Source of the DNA: Dolichospermum planctonicum
GTDB taxonomy: Bacteria > Cyanobacteriota > Cyanobacteriia > Cyanobacteriales > Nostocaceae
Reading direction: 5' to 3'
Length of the DNA: 64,000 bases
Assembly: GCF_005402965.1 (NCBI RefSeq)
Contig: NZ_BJCF01000001.1
Location: 157,953 to 221,952, forward strand
The position numbers were made by a program, and so were the translations under genes. Below are positions 46,849 to 56,827 of this stretch, in pieces. The number at the start of each line of letters is the position of its first letter. Within the stretch, counting starts at the first letter, position 1. Under the pieces are notes generated by a model, which ran no database searches, was not told the origin of the DNA, and saw nothing but the letters and a program-made list of their open reading frames with translations.

Positions 46849-46922
46849 GATAATTGGTGATTGGTGATTGGTGATGGGGGAAAATTTTACCCATTACCCA
46901 TTACCTATTACCTATTACCCAT
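46849..46922. repeat. Heptad tandem repeats in the atpH-atpA spacer
   Basis: A run of attggtg units (46853-46877) and a run of cccatta / cctatta units (46888-46922). Both are 7-bp periodic. Confidence 0.75.
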
Positions 46923-47477
46923 TTAGTTACTGCTTAAACGCAAAGAGAGACGACGTAGTTGACCACGCAAACTAGCGTCAATCACTTGAGAACCAACTTT
47001 GATAATTACACCACCAATTAAGTCGCTGTCTATTTTGGTAGCTAATTCTACTTTTGCAGCTTTGGTAAGCGTAATTACCTTTTCTGTAATTGCTTGCTGT
47101 TGGCTTTCTGTCAGAGGAACAGCAGAGGTAATTTCCGCCAATACAGTTTGATTTAACTGGCGTAATAGCACTAGATACTGCTGTAAAATTGGTTCACTGA
47201 AGGCAATGCGTCTTCTGTCAACTAACAGCAGTAAAAAATTACGCAGGTATGGGCTTACACCTTCTCCAAGTAATTGTTTGAGCAGATTTTTTTTGTTCTC
47301 TGGTTTCACAAAGGGATTGGCCAAAAAGTTATTCAGTTCTTGGCTACCTGTTAATAAACCCAGAAAAGTTCTGGCATCTGTCCCAATTTCTTCTGTTGAG
47401 TTTTGAGACTGAGCAATGGACAATAGTGCCTGTGCATAAGGCTGGGATATTTCAGCTGCTGCTGCATTACTTTTCAT
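46923..47477 (-). CDS. atpH: ATP synthase delta subunit
   Basis: 184 residues, the OSCP-like peripheral subunit that links the b/b' stalk to F1. Typical points are [15 protein letters not shown] at the start, [13 protein letters not shown] in the middle and the C-terminal [34 protein letters not shown]. It overlaps the end of atpF by 4 bp, so the two are coupled (atpD in older cyanobacterial naming). Confidence 0.95.
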   Translation of the reverse strand: MKSNAAAAEISQPYAQALLSIAQSQNSTEEIGTDARTFLGLLTGSQELNNFLANPFVKPENKKNLLKQLLGEGVSPYLRNFLLLLVDRRRIAFSEPILQQYLVLLRQLNQTVLAEITSAVPLTESQQQAITEKVITLTKAAKVELATKIDSDLIGGVIIKVGSQVIDASLRGQLRRLSLRLSSN

Positions 47478-48037
47478 ATCTCGCCTCCCAGTTGTGCGAT
47501 GCTACGAGCAATTAAAGCCTGTTGAGCATCGTCGCTAATACCAGCTTTGAGTTGTCCTTCAACTTTTTGTAGTGCTTGTAAGACTACTTTTTGTCTTAGT
47601 TGAGTTATCACTCTTTCTAGTTCAGAATTCAAATCAGCCGCTCCTGCTTCTTGCATCCGTTGAATATCTACAGCGGATTGGGCTAAAATTGCATCTTTAG
47701 CCGTCTGGGCGTTTAATTCGGCTGTTTGTTTGATTCTTTGAGCTTCTCCTTGAGCAAGTTCCAGCTTTTGCTGTGCCTCTTTCAATTTGGCTGCGGTTTC
47801 TGCTACCTTCTGCTCTGCACTCTTAATTGCTGATTCAATATTTTCTCGGCGAGATTTTAAGGTACTACCCAAAACCTTGCTGCCAAATACAACCAACACA
47901 GTAATAATAATAGCCAGGTTAATCAGGTTAGTATCTAAAATATTGGTATTTAGACTAAACCCACTTTCTCCCTTGCTTAGTGCCAATTCACCTCCGACGG
48001 CGCTGGCTTCCGTCATCAACAGTAAAAAAGTCCCCAT
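47474..48037 (-). CDS. atpF: ATP synthase b subunit
   Basis: 187 residues. One membrane helix ([23 protein letters not shown], about 40-62) after a short N-terminal extension, then a long charged helix ([42 protein letters not shown]) that forms the stator stalk with b'. It is in the usual order before atpH. Confidence 0.95.
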   Translation of the reverse strand: MGTFLLLMTEASAVGGELALSKGESGFSLNTNILDTNLINLAIIITVLVVFGSKVLGSTLKSRRENIESAIKSAEQKVAETAAKLKEAQQKLELAQGEAQRIKQTAELNAQTAKDAILAQSAVDIQRMQEAGAADLNSELERVITQLRQKVVLQALQKVEGQLKAGISDDAQQALIARSIAQLGGEI

Positions 48038-48080
48038 GATTCTTTATCCACTAACTGCGCTGCCAATTTTCCAAATTTTT

Positions 48081-48117
48081 TGTCAGTCGTCCGTTGTCAG
48101 TCGTCATTTGTTAGTTG
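48081..48117. repeat. Degenerate heptad repeats between atpF' and atpF
   Basis: tcagtcg / tcagttg-type units with variation. Similar units occur at 49105-49140 before atpB's neighbour, so the same repeat family was used in two spacers. Confidence 0.55.
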
Positions 48118-48177
48118 TTTTCAATACCAATAACTAATGACTACTAATCACCCATGACCAATGACCGTTTTCACAAG

Positions 48178-48669
48178 TTAGCGTTGACTTACTAAATCAG
48201 CACCTAACAGCTTCTCTAGGATTTGGCGACTGAGAGCATCTACTTGTGTTTCCAAGGAAGCTAGAGCCTGTTGTTTTTGCTGCTCAATTTCACTGGCTGC
48301 TTTTTCTCGCTGTACCTGGGCTTCTTGTTGCGCTGCGGCGATGTTTTGAGCAGCGATTTTTTGGGCTTCGGCTTGGGCTTGAGCAACAATTGCTTGAGCT
48401 TGTCTTCTGCTTTGAGCAAGCTCTTGTTCGTATTGCTGGGCTAATGCTTGGGCTTTTGATAAGCGTTCTTGGGCTTCTAAATTATTGGTACGGATATATT
48501 CATTCCGGCCATCAATCGCATTACCCAAGGGCTTGTAAAGAGTTGCGTTCAATATCAGGGCTAATACTAGAAACTGGATTGCCATTAAGGGCAGAGTAGC
48601 ATCTAGATCAAACAGTCCCCCTTCCTTGGCAACTTCTTCCACGGCCAATAAGGTGATCCAGTGTGTCAT
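48178..48669 (-). CDS. atpF2: ATP synthase b' subunit
   Basis: 163 residues. One membrane helix ([24 protein letters not shown], about 26-49) then a long Ala/Gln-rich coiled coil ([33 protein letters not shown]...). Photosynthetic organisms have this second b-type subunit, pairing with b. It is often called atpG in older cyanobacterial papers. Confidence 0.95.
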   Translation of the reverse strand: MTHWITLLAVEEVAKEGGLFDLDATLPLMAIQFLVLALILNATLYKPLGNAIDGRNEYIRTNNLEAQERLSKAQALAQQYEQELAQSRRQAQAIVAQAQAEAQKIAAQNIAAAQQEAQVQREKAASEIEQQKQQALASLETQVDALSRQILEKLLGADLVSQR

Positions 48670-48813
48670 GATTGCTTATTCCTATCTACATTAATGTTAA
48701 TGCTGAGTTCTGATAGCTTACGTGGACTAGTCATTTCATCAGTTATGAGTATAAATTCATAACTTTCTGTTCAGACATGATTGCTCACGCCCGCAGTCAG
48801 AACTCAGTTGTGA

Positions 48814-49071
<258 letters not shown>

Positions 49072-49104
49072 TTACTTTTAGAGATACGGTTGGGTGTTGT
49101 ATTT

Positions 49105-49140
49105 GTCAGTGGTAAGTGGTCAGTTGTCAGTTGTCAGTTT
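49105..49140. repeat. Heptad tandem repeats in the atpB-atpE spacer
   Basis: Units of gtcagtt repeated about 4 times (49118-49139) with a variant start. 7-bp period. Confidence 0.7.
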
Positions 49141-49223
49141 TTAGATGATTAATTTCTGTCACCTGTTAACCGTCACCTGTTTCCTGTTGCCGCTAATGGC
49201 TGACTGTTTTCATCTGAGGGGGT

Positions 49224-49979
49224 TTAGTGTTCTCCCTCATGCTCTTCGCCATGATGATCTTCCATCGCTTCGCCGATATAGGCTGCTGCGAGGGTGGCAA
49301 AAATTAGTGCTTGAATGGCGCTGGTAAATAGTCCCAAAGCCATTACTGGCAGAGGCACGAACAAGGGTACTAATAGTACCAGCACTCCCACGACTAGTTC
49401 ATCAGCTAAGATGTTACCGAATAAACGGAAGCTTAGGGACAGGGGTTTTGTGAAATCTTCAATAATCTTGAATGGCAACATGAAGGAAACTGGTTGCACA
49501 TAGTTACCGAAATAACCTAAACCCTTTTTGCTGAATCCTGCATAAAAATACGCTAACGATGTCAACAACGCTAAGGCAACAGTTGTGTTAATGTCGCTTG
49601 TGGGTGCTGTCAGTTCGCCCTCTGGCAGATGAATTAACTTAAAAGGAACTAGTGCCCCTGACCAATTTGACACAAAAATGAACAAAAACAAAGTGCCTAC
49701 GAACGGCACCCAGGGGCGATATTCTTTCTCGCCAATCTGGTTTTTGGCCAAATCTCGAATAAATTCTAGGGCGTACTCCATCAAGTTTTGTAAGCCACTA
49801 GGAATCCTTTTGACGTTACTACTGGCCAAGACGGAAGCTAGGACGAGTACGCCAATAACAAACCAAGATGTGAGAAACACCTGACCATGTAGCTTCAAGT
49901 TGCCTATTTGCCAGTACAGGTGTTTACCCACTTCCAATTCAGCAAGCGGAAGGGAGTAGACATTCAGAAAATTCAGCAT
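49224..49979 (-). CDS. atpB: ATP synthase a subunit
   Basis: 251 residues, the Fo proton channel. Five to six hydrophobic helices. The essential Arg is in [18 protein letters not shown] (about 183-200), next to helix [20 protein letters not shown]. The His/Glu-rich tail ([11 protein letters not shown]) is usual in this group. It is the second gene of the operon (atpI in older naming). Confidence 0.97.
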   Translation of the reverse strand: MLNFLNVYSLPLAELEVGKHLYWQIGNLKLHGQVFLTSWFVIGVLVLASVLASSNVKRIPSGLQNLMEYALEFIRDLAKNQIGEKEYRPWVPFVGTLFLFIFVSNWSGALVPFKLIHLPEGELTAPTSDINTTVALALLTSLAYFYAGFSKKGLGYFGNYVQPVSFMLPFKIIEDFTKPLSLSFRLFGNILADELVVGVLVLLVPLFVPLPVMALGLFTSAIQALIFATLAAAYIGEAMEDHHGEEHEGEH

Positions 49980-50031
49980 TTTCTTTCCAATTCAATCGTT
50001 TCTCCAATTTTACCTGGAGAAGAGGAGCGTT

Positions 50032-50493
50032 TTAAGGTTGCCGGAGCGTGGATGAGTCAGAGATTAGCGCTAACCTAACTACATAGATGATGAGTGTGGC
50101 TTTGTAGGTCAGAAATCCCAAGAATATGGGTAGTATATGCAGTTGATTCAACCGTGATGCCAGGAGAATCAGCACTACTAACAAGGCTAACCGAGTTTTG
50201 CTCAGTTCTTGTTTTTCCCTTCCTAACCTTTCAACATCTTTCGCCAACATCCTCAAGTAAAGCACACCTGCACACGCCCCTAATAAATAATTTAGAGCAA
50301 TGTTTGGTGAATAAGCAATCCAGACGGAGATAAAGATTATCCCTGTTAAAACAAGTGTGATCAATATCAACTCTCGATAGAGTTGATAAAACTCCTCCAT
50401 GGAGGCGTAGACTGGTTTTGTGTCCTCAAAACCAGATTTCTCATCTTGTTGTGCTGTCTGATTGGGCGTAATTGGTTCGTCTGACAAGCTCAC
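50032..50493 (-). CDS. atpI: ATP synthase I-like accessory protein (Atp1)
   Basis: 153 residues, first gene of the atp operon. An acidic N-terminal tail of about 35 residues is followed by four hydrophobic helices ([64 protein letters not shown]). In other bacteria AtpI helps assembly of the c-ring. In cyanobacteria the gene at this place is called atp1. Assigned by position and membrane pattern. Confidence 0.85.
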   Translation of the reverse strand: MSLSDEPITPNQTAQQDEKSGFEDTKPVYASMEEFYQLYRELILITLVLTGIIFISVWIAYSPNIALNYLLGACAGVLYLRMLAKDVERLGREKQELSKTRLALLVVLILLASRLNQLHILPIFLGFLTYKATLIIYVVRLALISDSSTLRQP

Positions 50494-50640
50494 GGCATTT
50501 GAAACTAGTACAGTTTAAATATGATGACCGCACATCCAGTCAGCCAAATCATATCACGTCGCGGTAACAATACTTTAGAAAAAAACAATTAACTTATTTT
50601 TGGTCAGTGGTGACAGCATCATTTCTTACTTATTTTTTAT
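50494..50640. other. Promoter region of the atp operon
   Basis: About 150 bp upstream of atpI. AT-rich with HIP-like cacgtcgcggtaac; no clear -35/-10 pair was singled out. Confidence 0.4.
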
Positions 50641-50644
50641 GCGG

Positions 50645-50740
50645 CGGGGATCAGTAAGAGTAGTTGTTGTTGGCAAAGGTGTCTGACTCGGTTTAAGTCT
50701 AGCTCGACTTAGGTTAAAATATCCGCCAATGTGGCAGAAC
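50645..50740 (-). pseudogene. Old, decayed copy of a methyltransferase 3' end
   Basis: About 95 bp align with gaps to the last codons of the methyltransferase at 52138 (shared pieces: gtaa, ttgttg.caaag, tctgactc, ggttaaaat). Stops break the frame. It is more diverged than the copy at 50863-50993, so it reflects an earlier event. Confidence 0.55.
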
Positions 50741-50862
50741 TATGGAGGGTTTTCCTAGTGTCTCCTCAATAGACATAAATAGCAATAAATGATTTTAGCC
50801 GATCACTCTCAATAATTTCTTAAAGAGCGATCGCTAAATTAGCAATTAAATTACGCCATTAT

Positions 50863-50993
50863 ACTTAACCGGGTGTCAGTAAAATGAGATGTTGTTTGCA
50901 AAGATTTCTGACTCCATCTAACCCAAACTGGACTTTGGTTAAAATCTCTGCTACGGTAGATTTACCATCACAGCTTTTCATGAATTAAAATTC
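50863..50993 (-). pseudogene. Duplicate of a methyltransferase 3' end (direct repeat, left)
   Basis: About 131 bp match 52136-52266 at an offset of 1273 bp with a limited number of substitutions; it encodes the last 40 or so residues of the SAM methyltransferase (ending HLILLTPG) without the rest of the gene. The two copies are direct repeats on either side of the genes at 51003-52141. Confidence 0.85.
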
Positions 50994-51002
50994 GACATTT
51001 CT

Positions 51003-51476
51003 ATGGAAAAAATATCACATCCAGATATTATTGTCACCAGTCCAGATGGAGAATATTTGATTATTGTTGAAGTAAAATCCAATGATGTTAGCAAGCAACG
51101 TCAATATGGTATGAATCAGCTTGAACGCTTAATGATTGAATTTGGTTGCTCCATTGGCTTACTTGTGGCAGGAGAGCGTGTTATTGTCCTCCAGGATTCT
51201 TTTGATGACTCTCATGGTTCATCAATTCGCGTAGTTGGTGAAGCAAAGCTTCCAAATTACTTATTACCACCAGCAGATGAGCAATGGCAGGGAAACCCTT
51301 ACCTTGAGTTTGAATCACAAGTTCAGCGATGGCTAGAGAAATTGAAACTTCAAACCAGTACAGACAGTTTACCAGATGATTTGAGAAATTTGTTTGGTGG
51401 CCGGATAATCAATCTTCTGCGACTTGGTGAAATCAGGGCTGGTGGACCTAGGGCGTGGAGTAAATTTGTAAAATGA
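51003..51476 (+). CDS. PD-(D/E)XK-like nuclease candidate, first gene of cassette
   Basis: 157 residues. HPDIIVTSPDGEYLIIVEVKS (7-27) reads like the D-x(n)-ExK active-site pattern of PD-(D/E)XK nucleases (Asp8, Glu23, Lys25 by this alignment). It is followed by a helix with RQYGMNQLERLMIEFG and a strand IGLLVAGERVIVLQD, as in the fold. The C-terminal half is not recognised. Its stop overlaps the start of the next gene by 4 bp, so they are coupled. I do not know a named family; a two-gene nuclease module or toxin-antitoxin-like unit is possible. Confidence 0.6.
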   Translation: MEKISHPDIIVTSPDGEYLIIVEVKSNDVSKQRQYGMNQLERLMIEFGCSIGLLVAGERVIVLQDSFDDSHGSSIRVVGEAKLPNYLLPPADEQWQGNPYLEFESQVQRWLEKLKLQTSTDSLPDDLRNLFGGRIINLLRLGEIRAGGPRAWSKFVK

Positions 51477-52141
51477 AGCCTCAAGCGGTTTTTGTCGAAA
51501 CAAACTGGGTGGTAGATATTGTTGCACCTGCACATTTACAGAGTCAACAAGCATCTCAATTGCTTTCACTAGCGGAAGCTGGAGAGTTTGAGTTATATCT
51601 ACCTGCTATCTGCCTAACAGAAGCGCGTGAAACTATACCCCGACGATTCACTCCACGCTCTCGTTCTGAAGATTTACGTAAATTTGTCAAATGGGCTAAA
51701 ACAGCAGGGAAACTGACTACAGAAGATGCCAATGCAGCGTTTCGAGTATTTAATCAGTTTGATGGATTAGTTGCTAATGAACTAACCAAAGTTCCAGAAA
51801 GATTGATTTCATTAGCTAAACATCCAAATTTGAATGTTTTTCCACTTTCAGAGTCTATGCTGGAAAGGCAAGTTTCTATTGGTGCAATGGATACTTCCCT
51901 AAAACCTTATGATATGGCTGTACTGGCTGCAATCCTTGTCAGGGCTGAGGATTTGCAACAACAAGGATATTCATGGGTCGGCTTCTGTGAACTAGATTCT
52001 GATCTTCAACCTTGGGATAAAAATGGTGTATTAAAACCTATTCTTAGTGATCTCTACAAAGCTTCTCGAATCTGGGTGTATCGAGATTTTTTGGTGGAAG
52101 ATGTAGATGAACTTCCCCAAATTTGGTTTTCTTCTACTTAA
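51473..52141 (+). CDS. PIN-like domain protein, second gene of cassette
   Basis: 222 residues. The opening VFVETNWVVDIVAP resembles the first strand of PIN nucleases (with Glu where Asp is usual, then Asp), CLTEARETI holds the second acid, KPYDMAVLAAILVRA the third, and GFCELDSDLQPWDK the last, an arrangement seen in long PIN-like proteins. A basic stretch (RRFTPRSRSEDLRKF) follows the second site. Its last bases lie within the 131-bp direct repeat, and its stop overlaps the stop of the convergent methyltransferase gene. Probably an RNase-type effector; unproven. Confidence 0.6.
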   Translation: MKPQAVFVETNWVVDIVAPAHLQSQQASQLLSLAEAGEFELYLPAICLTEARETIPRRFTPRSRSEDLRKFVKWAKTAGKLTTEDANAAFRVFNQFDGLVANELTKVPERLISLAKHPNLNVFPLSESMLERQVSIGAMDTSLKPYDMAVLAAILVRAEDLQQQGYSWVGFCELDSDLQPWDKNGVLKPILSDLYKASRIWVYRDFLVEDVDELPQIWFSST

Positions 52142-53313
52142 CCGGGTGTCAGTAAAATAAGATGTTGTTTCCAAAGATTTCTCACTCCATCTAACCCAAA
52201 CTGGACTTTGGTTAAAATCTCGGCTACGGTAGATATACTATCACAGTTTTGCATAAATTCTAATTCTGCTGGTGATAAGTTAACAATTTGATAATCATAG
52301 TTAAATATACATTGACTGGGAAAACCATCTATACAGGGGTTAAGTTCGGGAATAGCTGCTAATAAGTTATCTGCTGACCAATCGGTTTTGGGTAAGGGAG
52401 GACGACTGAGAAAAAATTCATAATGTGCTACTTCTGGATTCAATAATTCTACTAATCTGTACCGTTGACGTTCGGTGAGTTCTGCTGCTCGCTCAATTAA
52501 CTCCGGTGCTTTTTCTAACAAATTTTCCAATTGCCAAAAACTAGGATTTGAGAAGCCTACAAAGTCTAAGCCAGAAGCGTCTATTAATGTAAATAATGTA
52601 TCAATATTGTAATCAGTTTCCTGGGGATGTACGTACATATCAGCAAAACATTCATCCCGCTGATTTTCTAATGACCATCTTTCTTGTTCGCGCTTGACAA
52701 TACGGTTATTTTCTGGTAAAGAAGCAAAGATTTTTCTACCAATGTGAACACCATCTTGATAGTCACCACGTTTGTTACCTTGGAGAAGTGCGATCGCTTG
52801 TTGCATTAGTTGTATTTCCCATCTTCCTATTTCTCCATAGACAAAGATGTGCATTAATCCACCTGGGGCAAGTTTTTTCGCTAATGCTTGAATACCAGGA
52901 ATAGGATCGGGTAAATGATGAAGCACACCAACGCAATTAATTAGATCAAATTGTCCTGGTATCTGTTCAACATCATAGATACTCAGATGATGAAATTCTA
53001 CACGGTCAGCACCGGAGCTTCGACAGCGTTTTTTTGCTACTTCTAAAGTTCCCGCACTTAAATCTATGCCTACTACCTGTGCATGGGGGTTAAGATGTAC
53101 TAAATATTCTGTTCCTACCCCTGAACCACAACCAGCATCTAAAATACGGATATGTTGATTTTCGGGTTTTCTCCCGGTACAAAAATTGTAAGCAGCTAAC
53201 CAATTCCAGCGCCAATTATAACCTGGTGGTGGTTGATCTAGAATGGGTTCTGGAGGGAAAGGGTAGGTATCATAGAGTTTCGCAACAGCAGCACTGACTT
53301 GGGAGTTGGACAT
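52138..53313 (-). CDS. Class I SAM-dependent methyltransferase
   Basis: About 391 residues from ATG 53313 (a TTG at 53367 would add 18). The SAM site is ILDAGCGSGVGTEYL (about 55-70) with VVGIDLSAGTLEVAKKR, and NCVGVLHHLPDP is the post-motif region. The N-terminal VAKLYDTYPFPPEPI and a long C-terminal half (ending LWKQHLILLTPG) are typical of a cyanobacterial protein methyltransferase-like family; substrate unknown. The last 130 bp exist in two further copies at 50645-50740 and 50863-50993. Confidence 0.8.
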   Translation of the reverse strand: MSNSQVSAAVAKLYDTYPFPPEPILDQPPPGYNWRWNWLAAYNFCTGRKPENQHIRILDAGCGSGVGTEYLVHLNPHAQVVGIDLSAGTLEVAKKRCRSSGADRVEFHHLSIYDVEQIPGQFDLINCVGVLHHLPDPIPGIQALAKKLAPGGLMHIFVYGEIGRWEIQLMQQAIALLQGNKRGDYQDGVHIGRKIFASLPENNRIVKREQERWSLENQRDECFADMYVHPQETDYNIDTLFTLIDASGLDFVGFSNPSFWQLENLLEKAPELIERAAELTERQRYRLVELLNPEVAHYEFFLSRPPLPKTDWSADNLLAAIPELNPCIDGFPSQCIFNYDYQIVNLSPAELEFMQNCDSISTVAEILTKVQFGLDGVRNLWKQHLILLTPG

Positions 53314-53596
53314 AATTACGGGTAACGCAGCATTTCTGATTTTAACGGATAGGGGGATTTTGGGCAAATGTATTATTTGTGGTGAGGATTTACGCCAAAT
53401 ATACCTCCCTAAACCCCCATTTTTGATATCTGTGCCTGGGATGTTTTATTTATCCTGTAACTTGTGAGTAAGTCCTAAAGTATTGACAAAAAACATCATT
53501 GATGATCACACTTTAACTAAGAGGTGTTTTGAAACTCCCAAAGTATTTAGTTTTATAATCAAGAAGCATCGCAATCATTAATACAAATTAAAAACA

Positions 53597-54262
53597 ATGG
53601 GAATATTTGGATTTGGAAAAAAATCAGCTATGCCAACATCCGAGCAAGCACTGCCAGGACGGGACGAAGTAATGCGAGTACCAGCACTTCATTATGTGAA
53701 CAAAAATCCCCTCAAAGCACCTTTTCCCCAGGGATTAGAAACTGCTATGTTTGGTTTAGGCTGTTTTTGGGGTGCAGAACGCAAATTTTGGCAATTATCA
53801 GGAGTTTACACTACGGCAGTAGGTTATGCTGCTGGTTACACACCCAACCCCACTTACCAAGAAGTATGTAGCGGTATGACGGGTCATAATGAAGTGGTGT
53901 TAGTTGTATTTGACCCGAAAATAATTACTTATTCCCAACTCTTGAAAGTCTTCTGGGAAAGCCACAACCCCACCCAAGGAATGCGTCAAGGTAACGACAC
54001 TGGTACTCAATACCGTTCGGGAATTTACGTCTATTCTGAAAATCAAAAACAACTAGCAGAAACATCACGAAATGTTTATCAATTAGCTCTCAAGGATGCA
54101 GGTTATGGTACAATTACCACAGAGATATTAGATGCACCTGAATTTTACTATGCTGAAGAATACCATCAGCAATATTTAGCCAAAAATCCCGGTGGTTATT
54201 GTGGTTTAGGTGGTACTAATGTAGCTTGTCCCGTAGGTCTTGCGGAAGCGCAGGTAAGTTAA
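53597..54262 (+). CDS. msrA: Peptide methionine-S-sulfoxide reductase MsrA
   Basis: 221 residues. The signature [13 protein letters not shown] (53-65) has the catalytic Cys56; [17 protein letters not shown] and [23 protein letters not shown] follow, the latter with the recycling Cys. The enzyme reduces methionine-S-sulfoxide in oxidised proteins. The first 30 residues are an extra N-terminal part common in cyanobacterial forms. Single gene. Confidence 0.95.
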   Translation: MGIFGFGKKSAMPTSEQALPGRDEVMRVPALHYVNKNPLKAPFPQGLETAMFGLGCFWGAERKFWQLSGVYTTAVGYAAGYTPNPTYQEVCSGMTGHNEVVLVVFDPKIITYSQLLKVFWESHNPTQGMRQGNDTGTQYRSGIYVYSENQKQLAETSRNVYQLALKDAGYGTITTEILDAPEFYYAEEYHQQYLAKNPGGYCGLGGTNVACPVGLAEAQVS

Positions 54263-54316
54263 AAGCACGAAAATCAACATAATACTCCTCGGTTAAGGCT
54301 AAAAAGTCGTTATATC

Positions 54317-54404
54317 GTAGGTTGGTTTGACTCAAGTAAACCTAGCAAAATCGTTGACAATGTTGGGTTTTGCTGTCGCTCAACCCAACCTACAACCAAC
54401 CTAC
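54317..54404. repeat. Nested inverted repeats after msrA
   Basis: Outer arms gtaggttggtt (54317-54327) and aaccaacctac (54394-54404), inner arms ttgggtt (54363-54369) and aacccaa (54382-54388). A T-rich tract (ttttttattttttt) follows at 54411, so it can also end transcription. The unit is a common dispersed repeat style. Confidence 0.6.
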
Positions 54405-54432
54405 ATTTCCTTTTTTATTTTTTTATTAAACT

Positions 54433-55308
54433 ATGGACTTATTTAAAAGCTCACTAATTGGTTTAAAAGCTGACTCGTTCCGTCATCCTCTAGACTTGGA
54501 AGCTACTAAAACCCTCAAGCAAATCCCTGGTTTAGATATGATGGTGAGAAATTGGCTCGGTCCAATGGCTGAACAGGTTTTTTATGTAGAAAATATCGCT
54601 TCTAGTATTTTAGTAGGAGAAAAACAACTTCCAGAATTACACAAATTATTATTAGAAGCTTGTCAAATTCTTGACATTGAGCCGCCTCAATTATATGTGC
54701 GTCAACATCCAGCCCCTAATGCTTATACCTTTGCTATGCGGGGTAAACAGCCTTTTGTAGTTATCCATACATCCTTAATTGAGATATTGACACCAGCAGA
54801 AATACAGGCTGTAATTGCCCATGAATTAGGTCATCTCAAATGCGATCACAGCCTGTATTTAACGCCCGTGAATTTACTTATTTTAGCGGCTGCATTTGTG
54901 CCAAATATTGGCACTGTGTTAGCACAAGCTATGCAGTCACAATTATTAGAATGGATACGTTGTGCTGAGTTTACCTGTGATCGTGCCGCTTTGTTAGCCA
55001 CCCAAGACCCTAAAATAGTCATGTCAGTATTAATGAAGTTAGCCGGTGGTTCTCCCAGTTTAGCACCCCGATTGAATTTAGATGCTTTTATTGACCAAGC
55101 TCGTGCCTATGATGACATTAGCAAAACGGAATTGGGGGAAATGGTGAAATCTGCCCGCACAGCCCAATTAAGCCACCCTGTCCCCGTATTGCGGGCGCGA
55201 GAAATTGATCGGTGGGCGAGTAGTCTAGAGTACCAAAAATTAGTGGAAAGTCACAGTATTAATCATCGGGACGAAACTGCATCCCCAGGAGGTTGGCGTA
55301 ATTGGTAG
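54433..55308 (+). CDS. M48-family zinc metallopeptidase
   Basis: 291 residues. The zinc site HELGH has His130, Glu131 and His134, and CAEFTCDRAALL gives the third ligand region. A hydrophobic segment (LYLTPVNLLILAAAFVPNIGTVLAQAM, about 141-167) may anchor it in the membrane, as in HtpX-type proteins. It probably degrades misfolded proteins. It precedes the flavoprotein gene by 15 bp and may share its transcript. Confidence 0.88.
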   Translation: MDLFKSSLIGLKADSFRHPLDLEATKTLKQIPGLDMMVRNWLGPMAEQVFYVENIASSILVGEKQLPELHKLLLEACQILDIEPPQLYVRQHPAPNAYTFAMRGKQPFVVIHTSLIEILTPAEIQAVIAHELGHLKCDHSLYLTPVNLLILAAAFVPNIGTVLAQAMQSQLLEWIRCAEFTCDRAALLATQDPKIVMSVLMKLAGGSPSLAPRLNLDAFIDQARAYDDISKTELGEMVKSARTAQLSHPVPVLRAREIDRWASSLEYQKLVESHSINHRDETASPGGWRNW

Positions 55309-55362
55309 GTTATATCTTAGGTTTTGAAACTGATCTTGCTAGATAAATTACCTTTACGCAAC

Positions 55363-56439
55363 ATGAATCTATCACCGATTAATTTATTCGCATACGAACA
55401 ACTGGCAAAAGAGCATCTTTCCCAGATGGCTTTTGATTATTATAGTAGTGGTGCATGGGATGAAATTACGCTGCAAGATAATCGCGCCGCGTTTGCAAGA
55501 GTTAAACTTCATCCAAGAATGCTAGTAGATGTTAGTGAAGTTAACTTAACTACCAAGATTTTAGGGGCATATTTGCGATTACCTCTGTTAATCGCGCCCA
55601 TGGCATTTCAGTGTCTGGCGCATCCAGAGGGTGAAAATGCTACAGCTTTAGCTGCGGAAAATACTGGTGTAGGTATGGTGTTGAGTACATTAGCTAATAA
55701 GAGTTTAGAAGAAGTAGCTACTGTCGCTAATGGTTTACAATGGTTTCAACTTTATATCCACAAAGATCAGGGTTTAACTAGGGCTTTGGTGGAAAGAGCC
55801 TATAGAGCGGGCTACAAAGCGATTTGTCTCACCGTAGATGCTCCCGTGTTGGGAAAACGAGAACGAGACCAACTTAATCAGTTTACCCTACCTGCTGGTT
55901 TACAGCTTGGTAATTTCACCAATATCTCCGGTTTAAAGATTCCCCAGGAACAAGGAGAATCTGGTTTATTGACTTATTTTAGCGAGCAAATTAACCCCGC
56001 AGTCACTTGGAAAGACTTGCAATGGTTACAATCTATTAGCCCCCTACCTGTGGTCGTTAAAGGAATTTTACGATCTGATGATGCGGTTCGGGCTGTGGAA
56101 TATGGCGCTCAAGCAATTGTTGTTTCTAATCATGGCGGTAGACAATTAGACGGGGCGATCGCTTCTCTGGATGCTCTAACCCCAATTGTAGCGGCAGTAA
56201 ACGGACGGGCAGAGATTTTGTTAGATGGGGGGATTCGTCGAGGCACAGACATACTTAAAGCCTTAGCACTGGGAGCAAAGGCTGTACTCATTGGCCGGCC
56301 TGTGTTATGGGGATTAGCAGTGGCTGGAAAAACTGGTGTATCTCATATCATCTCCCTACTAGAGGATGAGTTAAAGGTAGCAATGGCACTCAGTGGATGT
56401 CCCAGATTGGAGGATATTGATTCATCAATTGCTGACTAA
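55363..56439 (+). CDS. FMN-dependent alpha-hydroxy-acid oxidase (L-lactate oxidase-like)
   Basis: About 358 residues from ATG 55363 (a TTG at 55324 adds 13). The family pattern is complete: YYSSGAWDEITLQDN near the start, PLLIAPMAFQCLAHPEGE, QLYIHKDQ, the base and substrate motif SNHGGRQLDGAIASLDAL, and the FMN phosphate loop DGGIRRGTDILKALALGAKAVLIGRP. In heterocystous cyanobacteria the member of this family works as an L-lactate oxidase; in plants it is glycolate oxidase. Cytosolic. Confidence 0.9.
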   Translation: MNLSPINLFAYEQLAKEHLSQMAFDYYSSGAWDEITLQDNRAAFARVKLHPRMLVDVSEVNLTTKILGAYLRLPLLIAPMAFQCLAHPEGENATALAAENTGVGMVLSTLANKSLEEVATVANGLQWFQLYIHKDQGLTRALVERAYRAGYKAICLTVDAPVLGKRERDQLNQFTLPAGLQLGNFTNISGLKIPQEQGESGLLTYFSEQINPAVTWKDLQWLQSISPLPVVVKGILRSDDAVRAVEYGAQAIVVSNHGGRQLDGAIASLDALTPIVAAVNGRAEILLDGGIRRGTDILKALALGAKAVLIGRPVLWGLAVAGKTGVSHIISLLEDELKVAMALSGCPRLEDIDSSIAD

Positions 56440-56514
56440 AAAATTTCTCAAAAAAAATCTCAATACCTATTGCCAAAATCAAAAAATAGGTTATAATAAG
56501 AAAGTTACACCCAA

Positions 56515-56598
56515 GGGCGGGTGGCGGAATTGGTAGACGCACCGCACTCAAAATGCGGCGACCGTGAGGTCATAGGAGTTCGATTCTCCTCCTGCCCA
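56515..56598 (+). tRNA. tRNA-Leu (anticodon CAA)
   Basis: 84 nt with a perfect cloverleaf: acceptor arms gggcggg and cctgccc (one G-U), anticodon stem ccgca / tgcgg around the loop ctcaaaa, giving anticodon CAA for UUG codons. It has a long variable arm, as tRNA-Leu should, and a ggagttcgattctcc T-arm. The CCA end is not encoded. Confidence 0.96.
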
Positions 56599-56827
56599 TG
56601 TCTTGTCAATAAGTAAGCTTTGTTAGTTATTGGTCTTGTATTGTTGATTAACAGTTACCGATGCTAATATCAACGCTAACAGTTGATCTATCTGCCGCTA
56701 CAAGAGCTTTTTCAGTCTTGTATTTATGGTGATAAACCACCTATCAGCAATTCTTGAAATCACACAATCATGAATTGCCGTAAATGGTAAAGACTCCGCT
56801 CATCCTAGCCAACCGATTGACGGTAAT
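56599..56827. other. Spacer, nothing recognised
   Basis: About 230 bp between the tRNA and the tail of the tyrosine kinase gene. No repeat or small frame stands out. Confidence 0.5.

Noticed and set aside
47787..48599. Long plus-strand frames opposite atpF, atpF' and other atp genes
   Set aside because: Shadows of well-supported genes on the other strand; Leu/Ala-rich antisense translations.
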